This document shows positions 11,571 through 21,204 of a stretch of 64,000 nt of DNA, one piece after another. The position numbers and the translations under genes are program-made. Every line of letters begins with the position of its first letter. Position 1 is the stretch's first letter. The notes below the pieces were generated by a model. The model made no database searches. It saw only the letters and a program-made list of their open reading frames with translations, and had not been told where the DNA came from. Source of the DNA: Hevea brasiliensis (Eukaryota; Streptophyta; Magnoliopsida; Malpighiales; Euphorbiaceae); NCBI RefSeq assembly GCF_030052815.1, contig NC_079496.1, forward strand, positions 40,015,593 through 40,079,592, in the 5' to 3' direction.

Positions 11571-13676
11571 TGAAGGAACGGAAGCGTGAAAAACACAAGT
11601 TTATACCATTGAATTCAAAAATTTTCACCTAGGGTCACATGCATCATGCGAGATTTATTTTTATCTATTTGAATTCAATGATAAACAATATATTAAAACT
11701 CTGTTAATATGTTTTTGGATCTGTATTTGCCATTTAAGATTTTAAAATTAATCAGATTAATTTTAGAACCCTAGATTAAATCAAGAACGATTACACTAAC
11801 CTCTTGATACACTGCAGCGTGTCTGCGCCTTTAAGATTCGTCTTCAGGACACCAGATGTTGTCCCTCTAGCTTGTCCACACCAAGAACACCTATGGCAGC
11901 CCTTGAACAGCTTCTAAAGCTTTTTCTATTAATTAGAAATTCAAGTTCTGCCTTTTAAGAGATTAGAGATGTAAACAGGACACTAGAAACAATTTCTAGT
12001 GTTCTTAATTCAAAAGATTGATGGCTAATCTCTTTGAATTGATGAGAGATGAAGAAGAATAGATGAAAAGCCTCAAAGTGGCGTGAAAAAGGAGAGGAGT
12101 GGTTGCTGGTTGCTTTTCTTTTCATAACAATACTTAAATAGCTAGGTTAACACATTAAACCCTTGCCACATGTCACCCTTTGATTAGCTCTAGGTTTAAG
12201 TGACCCAATCACATTGTGCCAAGTGTCAAACCTATATTTAATCTTGATTTTACTCATCTTACATGATTAAAAAAAACATTTGGCAAGCTTATGTGTAATC
12301 CCATGTGTCACCATCTCATGGTGCCACGTGTCACACTGTGAAATGACCAAAATGCCCCTGTGTCTTAATTTTGAGTTCTTAACCAAAAATAATTATTTTT
12401 CTTCTTCTAATCAATTTATATCAAATATAAATTAATTAATTAATCTCTATTAATTAATTTCTCATTAATTAAATTCATATTTAAACACTTTAAATATAAA
12501 TTTAACTTATACTATACATCCAATAATCTAGATTTGGTTTTAAGTCATGCTAGTGACTTCGCAATTTAATTGCAAACCAAACCTATTTAATTAATCAATT
12601 AGACTCTTTAATTAATTAATTAAATCATATTTAAATAGGTGATAACTTGTGTATGTGTGTGACTTACTAGGCTCATCACTAATTGGCAATGAGACATGAT
12701 ATCAACTCTTAATATCATCAGAACTCTTTCTTACCATAAATGATTTCTCTAAATCATTTTATGAACCTCATAGACCATGGTTAACACCTAGCATAGCATG
12801 CCATGGCCACCCAATTACTAATAACGTTTACCTTAAATGAATCTATAATCATATGTTACCATGCACTAGAATCTCTCTGTTACAAAATCCCAACTCAAGC
12901 TGGAGTCATGGTTTATGTCAAACTCCATTTGCTATGAATATTATGTTCTCTTTTAATTCCAGTTCTTGATTAAAAAGATTTTCTCATCAGAAACTCTTTT
13001 CTGAATAAATCTATCTGTCTGGCCAGAACTCAAACATCAAGAACAATTAAATGAACATAGGATTTTATCTCTATTTACTTAGAGGAACAGATTCCATCTT
13101 GATCAACACCTACCTCCATATATAACTAGTAGGAGCCAACACATGCCCATATACCCATACATAGTACAAGTATGAAAGCAGTATCAAACTCAAACTACCT
13201 ACATACAAGATAACTGTGCTATCTCAGGTCTAAAGATTATATGCACTGATATAATTTATGACAAAACATTGACAAGAGTAAACTCCATGTGCTTGTCATA
13301 AGTGTCACTGGTTCGGCCTACTTATCATTTATAAGTGCCTATCATGTTTGTTATATGGCATGAGACTCACCATTCCATCTTATTTATATCTCATATAAAT
13401 AACTTGGGAACAAACATGAATACAATCTTTCTGGATAAGTCATGTCCTTATTATGAAGTATCCTCGATTGTGAACCTATTTATGATACTTTGTGCTAGAA
13501 ATATTGTCACTCATATTCTTAACAACTTAAGAATAATATTTCTAACAAAATATCAATGGACCTTTTCTATTACACATAAATATATTATGTAAACGGAAAA
13601 GTGGAAATGCCTTTTATTAATAAAAATATGTACAAGATACATACTAAATGATATGCTCAAGGGCATACTACTAACA
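11571..13676 (-). repeat. K1 3' LTR
   Basis: 2106 bp; in sense it starts TGTTAGTAGTATGCCC and ends TTCCGTTCCTTCA. Four further copies are at 30807-32910, 41174-43280, 45682-52158 (split) and 52556-54656. The G-box GACACGTGGC and TATA-like TATTTAA found in K3 are present (near 12325 and 12140). An antisense 85-codon frame at 13335-13592 recurs in other copies only because the LTRs are alike. Confidence 0.95.
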
Positions 13677-13687
13677 ATCTCCCACTA
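13677..13687 (-). other. K1 polypurine tract
   Basis: Purine run (sense AGTGGGAGAT) directly abutting the 3' LTR; confirms minus-strand orientation. Confidence 0.8.
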
Positions 13688-13744
13688 GCGCTAGAGCCAT
13701 TCATTACAATATCTTAGACCTATCTTCTCAAGATGTCGGTCTAA

Positions 13745-14697
13745 CTAAGTCTGTGACATAGGTTTAGTGAATGGATCAGCTGGATTTTCAGCTGATGCTA
13801 TTTTCTGCATGGCTACATCTCCTCGCCCAACTATTTCTCTAATAATGTGGTAGCGCATTTCTATGTGTTTGGATTTCTGGTGAGACCTTGGTTCCTTAGC
13901 CTGTATGACTGCTCCATTATTGTCACAGTGTAGTGGAACTACTGACTCAATGGAAGGAACTACTGTAAGTTCTGTCACGAACTTCTTTATCCAAACAGCT
14001 TCCTTTGCAGCATCTGATGCAGCAATATACTCAGCCTCTGTAGTGGAATCTGCAGTCGTGCTCTGTTTGGAACTCTTCCAACTGACTGCACCCCCATTAC
14101 AAATGAACACATATCCAGAGGTAGACTTTCTATCATCGATATCTGATTGGAAATCAGAATCAGTATAACCATCCAATTGCAAGTCTCCATCTCCATAAAT
14201 CAAGTCCAGTGTTCCAAACCTGGATTGGATTGATACCTGCTAGTCAAACTAACAGCATATGCGATATCCGGCCTAGTACACAACATTGCATACATTAAAC
14301 TTCCAATAGCCGAAGCATATGGAATCCTGGCCATCTTATCTCTTTCTTCAGGTGTCTTTGGAGACATCTCTTTAGAAAGGTGGATACCATGTCTCATTGG
14401 TAACAATCCTCTCTTGGAATCAAGCATGTTAAACCTCTTTAACACCTTTTCCAAGTATAGACTTTGAGATAAACCAATTATTGTTTTCGCTCTATCTCTA
14501 TAGATGCGAATCCCAAGAATATAGGTTGCCTCCCCTAATTCTTTCATGGAGAATGTATTTGACAACCATACCTTTATAGTCGTCAACATACCTGTGTCAT
14601 TACCCATCAACAGTATGTCATCCACATATAAGACAAGGAAAGTGATAGCACTGTCACTAACCTTCTTATATACACATGGCTCATCCTCATTTTTGAT
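13745..14697 (-). pseudogene. pol: K1 reverse transcriptase C-part and RNase H
   Basis: Copia RT copies element RNA and RNase H removes the template. Visible: LYVDDILLMGND (RT catalytic YVDD, about 14610-14640), LGEATYILGIRI, ARIPYASAIGSLMYAMLCTRPD, then RNase H with [29 protein letters not shown] and HCDNNGA, ending PADPFTKPM with TAG at 13745-13747. About 70 bp encoding IKNILKYLRRTKDLFL (seen in K2) is deleted near 14202, changing frame between the ORFs at 14200-14625 and 13745-14203. The N-terminal RT is lost at the A2 junction, 14698. Non-functional. Confidence 0.92.
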
Positions 14698-15900
14698 ACC
14701 AAATATGAATCTGAAAATTCATTTCTTCAAAGTTCCTCAACCATGCCGATTTGAGAAGAAAGAAGAACTCCATTGCCGTTTCACTTGGAGCTTGATCCAT
14801 CCCTCCATTTCATCTCCAATCACTTAGATTGCTTCATTAAAGATTGTCTACACATCATAAGGAAGAGCTTGATACCAAAATCAAGAAGTTTAATAAAGGT
14901 TTAGCAAGTTCCAACCATAGGTAAGTTTACATTTTTGAATATTGCTTTGTTAAACTTTATGTACATGTTATGGGTGTTGGATTTGTGAAGAAAATTTTCA
15001 AGTTTGAGTTATTGATATGTCCATTTTGGACAGCCATGGAATTATGTATTTAATGATTTATTATTACATATATTTGATGTAAATTCATGTTGAGTAGAGG
15101 GATTTAATATCCTAGTAAGTTATTTCCATGAAAATGTGGTGATTGTGCACTTAAATTGGAGATTGACGAATTGTGGGACACTTTGGCATTGTAGAACATT
15201 TCGGCAGCCTTGGGAAACTTTGATAAATGTATGAGTTCATGAAGGTATTGGCAGAATATTGACATTGAGGATTGATGGATATGTATATAGATTGGTTGTG
15301 TAAAGTGTATGTAAGAATGAGTAATGTTTAGGTGTATATGTGATTGTACTTAGACTTTGTAAAGTTGAGTTTTAATTGGTGTATTGAGGATAATTGTAAT
15401 CTGCCCAAAGTGACTTTAAAGTGAAGAGGTATGTGGTTTTGGTAATGTACCAAAACAGAATTGGTAAGGGAAGTGGACATATAGCAATTAAATGTGTAAT
15501 GGATACATGTATAAGTAAGGTAATTAAGGGCAGTATGCATTTTAGCCTATAACTTTAAATGTGTAACCTCAATTGGTATGAGACCAATTGGAGGTGAAAC
15601 TAGGCACAAAATGTGCCAACTTTCATTAAGAAAGCATACCAAAATTCTACTTGCAAGGTGACATAAAAAAATGACCAATTCGGATTAGGTGCAATTGAAA
15701 CCTGAAAACTGTCCAATTAGGCAGCAGTTAGTGTTTAGGCCATAACTCACTCAAAACAGGTCCAATTGACCTGAAATTTTAACCATGAATATTTAAGACC
15801 CATACCTACAAGTCTTATGAATACACCAAAGCCCAGAAATGACCATAAGCAAGTCAAACAGCTTGCACAAGTTTGGGTCCAAAAACTGGCCGAACCAAAG

Positions 15901-15946
15901 TTGACCAAATTGACCTAAAATTGACCTAATTTGATGCCATTTGACC
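15901..15946 (+). promoter_or_regulatory. Cluster of four TTGACC (W-box-like) motifs
   Basis: Four TTGACC hexamers fall within 46 bp, with a fifth upstream in CCAATTGACC. TTGAC[C/T] is the core bound by WRKY factors. The same tetrad occurs at 26671-26716 and, reversed, in A1. Function not shown; repeated units in the region could produce it by duplication alone. Confidence 0.4.
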
Positions 15947-17551
15947 AGCAAGTATAATGACCATAACTTGGTCTACTTTACTCAGAATGACCTAAAAGTT
16001 TGCCCCGCGTTCCATAAGACATAGATCTACAAGTTTGTAGTTTTAAGAGAAACCCAAAAACAGAGGGAACTAGGTCGTCCGGCTATGTCAAACTAGTATC
16101 TCGGAATCCAGCAAGTTGCATTAAAATGCACTAAACAAGGAAATGAGTTTGGTAAAACGTACCAACCCTAAAACCCTATCGAATGTGACATATTAGTAAC
16201 GTTAAAACCTAATTTACCTAGAATGCATCGAGGGTCAGTATGTTAGGTGATTAAGCAAATAATAGCTTTCAGTGAATTATTTGTCAAATATTATCGATAG
16301 AGACAGTCTAATTTAGTACTGAAGCACTTCAAATTGTGTTTCTCAGTTAGCAAAGACTCAGGAAAAGGGAAGGAAACACTGAGTCTAGACCAGGAGACAG
16401 TCATCAGAGGTTTGTGCACAACTAGTTTTCAACTGATTTTGCTCTGAATAATATTTCATATGATTAATTGTATGTTATTGTTTTAAGTTGTGTTTGTGCA
16501 CAACTAGTTTTTAACTAATTTTGTTTGAATATTTCATATGATTAAATGGCATATTTTTCTTATGTATTATGTTTAACAAGCATTGGATTTAATTCAATGA
16601 TTATTGAAATTGTTATAGTATGTATGAATTTAGCTTTGTGAAATGGTATTTCCACAAGTATTAAGCATTGTTATGGATTAAATAAATTATGTTTTGGAAA
16701 ATTGTGATAGAACATGTTTTGAATTGTGATGGTAATTTTCATGGAAAAATGCAAATTTATGATTTGAATTGTGATGAGCATAAAAAATTATTGGATACTG
16801 GAATTGAATTTGAATCGAATTATATTGTGATTTATGCTCACTAAAAGGATTGTAATATTGTTTTATATCTCACTATAGATGCTTGACTAGGTGATTACCC
16901 GTCTCTCTCATTTGTTGAGAAGACAATGGAGTTAGTTGTGTTTTGATTACCATGGTACGTGCACAGGCTTAGATTTTCCTCTGATTTGAGGTTAGATCTA
17001 AGTTTATTTTATCGTTATGGCCCTTGCGGAAGATTCATTATTGTGATGGTACTGTGCACGATGATTCGACCTCCCCGACCATAGGGAGTTAGAATCTGAT
17101 TCGACCTCCCCGACCATAGGGAGTTAGAATCACATCGAAGATGGCCCTATCGGATTAGTCTTGCATAGTTAGTGAGATAAAGAATGATTTGTGAGATCTG
17201 ACATGGTTTTGAGCTCTGACATGGTTTTTGAGATACAACATGGTGTTGAGATAAAGATTGATTTTTGAGATACATAATGATTTTTGGGATACAGAATGGC
17301 TTTTGAATGGTAAAGAATTGTGATTTCAATTATGGTTTATGTATAATTGATTTTGTTGGAATTACTTAAATAGTTAGTCATGATTTGATAAATTGAATTT
17401 TGTGATCAAAGTCATTTATACAAATGATTTACATTATTGGCAATGAATATTTTGAGTTTTGGAATTTGATGAGTATTCAGATTTCCAAATTATTTACTGT
17501 AAATTTTATCAATGTATATTGTACTATGTTTTAAATTATAGTTGTGCACCA

Positions 17552-17590
17552 CTGAGTTCACCACTCAGCGACAGCTTTGTATGCTGTCGC
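17552..17590 (+). promoter_or_regulatory. A-family LTR stem-loop pair (A2 5' LTR)
   Basis: CTGAG...CTCAG arms (17552-17568) are followed at once by GCGACAGC, a 7-nt loop and GCTGTCGC (17568-17590), a perfect 8-bp stem. Other copies keep pairing by G-U changes (A1) or altered bases (A3, 27809-27848), and the upstream sequence TGCACCACT is also kept in family C. Confidence 0.6.
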
Positions 17591-18199
17591 AGGTAAGACG
17601 AGCATAGAGCAGTGAGTAAGTTTCCTTGAAGATACTTTCAGATCAGCTCCAGGTATATTATAGGTATACCCATATACATAGGTCTGATGTATGCATGTAA
17701 TAATATGTATGTAAATTATTTGAGCAGTTGTAAATTAAAATTGTACATTGAAGTTGTAAAGTGAATTATGAGTTATTTTGACTTGTAAAATTTGTATTAT
17801 ATTTCTTTTATCTCATCCTTTGAAAATACTGAAAAATTGTTGTGGATTGAGTTGAGAAAAATATTGTGTTGAATTTTGTTGGAGTTGAGATTGGGAAAAA
17901 TATTGAAGTGCTTTTTACAGGTTTTCTGAAGAACTATTTTATCCAAAATACAGATGGCACTCTGCCAAAATTTTTATAGAAATTCCAAATAAGTCAAATG
18001 TGTTAGTTCTATCACTTCAGTTCACAAAAGTTTTTAACACCCGTAAATAGTGCTCACCACTGTGAAAGAAGTATGAAAAGTTTTTAAAATCCCTTGTAGT
18101 GTATTTAATGGGTTATCATTAGACGGAGTTGATAATTCATTAGGTATACTACGGGATCATGTCATGCCTTACAGAGGGGTAGGGTGTGACATGTTTAAG

Positions 18200-18211
18200 T
18201 GGTATCAGAGC
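18200..18211 (+). other. A2 primer binding site
   Basis: TGGTATCAGAGC eight bases inside the 5' LTR end (18191); complementary to initiator tRNA-Met. Confidence 0.9.
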
Positions 18212-18367
18212 AATGATTTTAAAGTGAATTTCGAACTGTGAATTTGAAATCTTTTTGTCAGAACTACAACTGCTCAAATGTTTGATACATATAGTACATT
18301 TACATCATAAATGTGAACTAATGGAGAGGAATCTCCTTGTGTTGGTTGTACAGGAATAGAAAATTCT

Positions 18368-19123
18368 GTGAAAAAAATGGAAGAGAAGAATGAGATTATA
18401 GAACAGTATGTGATGGCAGAAGAACAAGTTGAGGCCCCAGCTCCACAAAATGTCGAAGGCCTGACTGTGGTAGAAGAACAAGTTGAGGCCCCAGCTCCAC
18501 AAAATGTGGAAGGCCTGACTGTACCAGTTTTACCGGTACAAATTACTGCACAAATGGCCCAGCAATTGGCCACTTTCTTTCAACAACTGGCTGATAATCT
18601 GTCAGCCCAAGCCCAAGTACAGACCCAACCCCCACAAAGGCAGTGTGAAATGGAAAAGAGGGAGAAACCTATGGGTCAGAGTTCGAACAGTAATTTGGGG
18701 AAGAGAAAAGAATTTGAGGAACCCCGAGCTCAGAAATATGATAGAGGCAGATCATCAGGGCAGAGACCACTAAGATCTAGTCGTCGAACAACCAGAAGTT
18801 CCTATTCTGCCCGTTTTTGCCATGTTTGTGGTAAGCTACATGGAGGTATTTGTCGTAAGGCCTCTGGAGCCTGTTACAATTGTGGAAAACTTGGACACTT
18901 TGCTAAAGATTGTGCTAAACCACCTCGATCTGCTCTCTGGAGTTCACAGACCGTCAGTCAGAGTCAAGATAGAAATAGAGTTGGTACTCCTCACCACTAT
19001 AACACAGTGAATCAACCCGAATATAGTAGCGCACTAGTCGGAGAGTCCACTATGCGCCAAGTAAAAGGAGCGAAACTTGGATGTAGCTTTGGTAAGTTCT
19101 TAATTTTTGAAAGAAACAATTAG
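18368..19123 (+). CDS. gag: A2 gag remnant, 251 codons, capsid domain absent
   Basis: Longest intact frame of family A. The N-terminal region (MKKMEEKNE) carries a perfect-length 54-bp tandem duplication (18416-18469, 18470-18523) giving two EEQVEAPAPQNVEGL units; A1 has one. Then AQMAQQLATFFQQLADNL, a charged linker, CHVCGKLHGGIC and the zinc knuckle CGKLGHFAKDC (about residues 175-190). A normal Tekay gag has a capsid domain between helix and knuckle; it is cleanly missing here and in A1. ATG 18368 is followed closely by ATG 18377 (MEEK), so the start is uncertain. The product could bind RNA but could not form a normal particle alone. Confidence 0.75.
   Translation: MKKMEEKNEIIEQYVMAEEQVEAPAPQNVEGLTVVEEQVEAPAPQNVEGLTVPVLPVQITAQMAQQLATFFQQLADNLSAQAQVQTQPPQRQCEMEKREKPMGQSSNSNLGKRKEFEEPRAQKYDRGRSSGQRPLRSSRRTTRSSYSARFCHVCGKLHGGICRKASGACYNCGKLGHFAKDCAKPPRSALWSSQTVSQSQDRNRVGTPHHYNTVNQPEYSSALVGESTMRQVKGAKLGCSFGKFLIFERNN
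18416..18523 (+). repeat. 54-bp tandem duplication in A2 gag
   Basis: Two in-frame 54-bp units differing at a few bases (TGTCGAAGG against TGTGGAAGG), each encoding 18 residues with APAPQNVEGL. Absent from A1, so specific to A2 or its sublineage. Confidence 0.85.
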
Positions 19124-19820
19124 TTATTATTTGATCCCAGCACTACTTAGTTGTGTGTTAGTGTCAGAACTATATGTTCTGTTGTTATTCCTTTACATGG
19201 AAATGAATTTTGATGCGTTAGTGACTAGTCTTTTAGGATCAAAACTACAATAACAAGTATGATTGACATTAATTTTTGAAGAATTGTAGCTAAAAGTATT
19301 TTCTAACATACCATAAATTATAAAGCTAAATGGCGAGCCTACTTAATGTAAGGCAAGAGGACCTAAAAGTAAGTTATAGTAATAGAATTGCTCTAGATGA
19401 GGGCAAAGATGTTACTGTTAGTAATTGTCAAAGGAAATTGTAATCAGAATCGGTTTGGGATATTAGTGGATTCGAGAAAGATAAGATGTTAGAAAACCTA
19501 GTCCATGAGGTTATAACGTAGTGACTATGTAATGTTCTCGATGTTTGTATTGTAAGCTGCAGATTCTGATGCTGACCTTTGGATTATTGTGTAGAGCTAC
19601 GTACTTCCTCGTGATCTGATAAATTAAGAATATTTGTAAGTAATCTATAAATTGATACGATTGCACTTAATAGAGTACTATTACTGGAAATAAATGTGAA
19701 AATTTTAGTCAGAAATGTAAAACTTCAGAACTAGCCTATCAAACGACTACACTTGTAAGGTAGCTAGAGTCAGTGACTCAATTATATTAATGTGAATTAC
19801 CTGTACCACAGTAATTGCTA
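19124..19820 (+). other. A2 interior, no recognisable coding sequence
   Basis: About 0.7 kb after gag, similar in part to A1 5601-6193. Where protease, RT and RNase H are expected I see only short open stretches. No domain, tRNA or promoter recognised. Confidence 0.6.
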
Positions 19821-20095
19821 TAAGCTTAAAGATATTAGTACGACTTATCATCCTCAGACAGATGGACAATTGAAACAAGTAATTCAGGTAAATTCAGAAT
19901 CTCATTGAGTTCCTTTAAATAATGAAATGAAATGATAATAATAACCTGTAATATGTGATAAGCCCTCAAGAATATATTGAGAACTTGTGTCGTTGAATCC
20001 GAGGGGAGATGGGACAGATACATCCCATTAACAGAATTTGTATACAATAATAAGTGTCATGCTAGCATACAAACGGCACCCTATGAAACATTGTA
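19821..20095 (+). pseudogene. A2 first integrase fragment with 75-bp intron-like insert
   Basis: TYHPQTDGQ...QVIQ (ends 19887), then an insert 19888-19962 beginning GTAAAT, ending AG and containing ATGATAATAATAAC, then a degraded continuation and EFVYNNKCHASIQTAPYET up to about 20090. The insert is the same length and at the same codon as the one in C2 (58579-58653). This fragment precedes the main integrase and repeats part of it, and A1 shows the same order. Confidence 0.75.
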
Positions 20096-20106
20096 AGGGA
20101 ACAGAT

Positions 20107-21156
20107 AACTATGGATTTTGTGATGAGATTTCTGAGGACACATAATAGTCATGATGCAGTATAGGTTATAGTTGATAGACTAACCAAGTCTGCTCACTTT
20201 TTGCCAGTCCGGATGGACTATAGCCTGGAAAGATTGGCCAGATTGTACATATATGAGATTGTAAAATTGCATGGAGTGCCAGTATCAATTGTATCTGACA
20301 GAGATCCTAGGTTCACTTCTAGATTCTAGGGTAGTCTTCAGAGAGCCCTAGGAACTAGATTGAACTTCAAAGACAAAGATTCCACCCACGCATGCATGGC
20401 CAACCTGAAAGGGTTATTCAGACATTGGAGGATATGCTACGGGCTTGTGTGATTGAATTTGAAGGTAGTTGGGATACACACTTGCCTTTGATTGAGTTTG
20501 CTTATAACAACAGCTACCAATCAAGCATTGGGATGCCTCCATATGAAGCTTTGTATGGCAGAAAGTGCAGAACTCCCTTATGTTGGGATGAAGTAGGTGA
20601 AAGGAAGATGATTGGGCCAGAAATTGTTCAGCAGACAGAGGAAAAGATCATATTGATTAGAGATAGACTCAAGGCTGCATCAGATCGTCAGAAGTCCTAT
20701 GTTGATTTGAAAAGAAGAGATATTGAATATGCAGTGGGTGATAAGGTATTCCTCAAAGTTTCTCCTTGGAAGAGGATTATGAGATTTGGCAGAAAGGGGA
20801 AACTGAGTCCTCGTTTCATCAGACCATATGAGGTTCTGGAAAGAGTGGGTCCTTTGGCATATCGGTTAGCATTACCTCTAGAGCTAGCAAGGATACACAG
20901 CGTCTTCCATGTGTCCATGTTAAGGAGGTATAGATCCGACCCATCTCATGTACTATCAGTTGAAGAGATTGAGGTAAATCCAGACCTCTCATATGAGGAA
21001 GAACCCATAAAAATTCGGGCATATGAGGTGAAGCAGCTGAGGAACAAACAGATACACCTGGTTAAAGTGCTGGAGAACCATCATTCAGGCCAGGAAGCTA
21101 CTTGGGAACGTGAAGAGGATATGAGGAGACAGCACCCACAGCTGTTTAGAGACTAA
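20107..21156 (+). pseudogene. pol: A2 integrase core, GPY/F and chromodomain (broken)
   Basis: From TMDFVM...: stop TAG at 20162-20164 in the AVWVIVDR motif (shared with A1), [26 protein letters not shown] followed by a second TAG (TGG in A1), then a disturbed 2-bp frameshift near 20365-20395, after which 20392-21156 is open for 254 codons: [59 protein letters not shown] block, HSVFHVSMLRRY, and a chromodomain-like end (IRAYEVKQLRNKQIHLVKVL, ATWERE). No intron here, unlike the first fragment. The ATG at 20392 is an artefact of the frameshift. Non-functional integrase. Confidence 0.9.
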
Positions 21157-21190
21157 TGCCAGGTAAAAATTTCGAGACGAAATTTATTTT

Positions 21191-21204
21191 AAGGGGGGGA
21201 GAAT
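21191..21204 (+). other. A2 polypurine tract
   Basis: AAGGGGGGGAGAAT directly before the 3' LTR start TGTAACACCC at 21205. Confidence 0.9.

Larger units (their letters stand above)
14698..18191 (+). repeat. A2 5' LTR, left-truncated
   Basis: Aligns with 21862-28996 (A3 removed) and reversed with the A1 LTRs. Contents: TTGACC tetrad at 15901-15946, a 35-bp direct repeat near 17063-17132, TATCTCAAAAATCA-like runs (sense strand GAGATAC...), and the stem-loop at 17552-17590. The missing first 0.65 kb includes its start. The small ORF 15328-15540 (minus) is also found at 22493-22705 but only as LTR copy. Confidence 0.92.

Noticed and set aside
13335..13592. 85-codon frame repeated almost unchanged at 32569-32826, 42939-43196 and 52639-52896
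   Set aside because: It lies antisense in the Copia LTR and is conserved only because the LTR copies are alike at DNA level; no domain and no codon bias.
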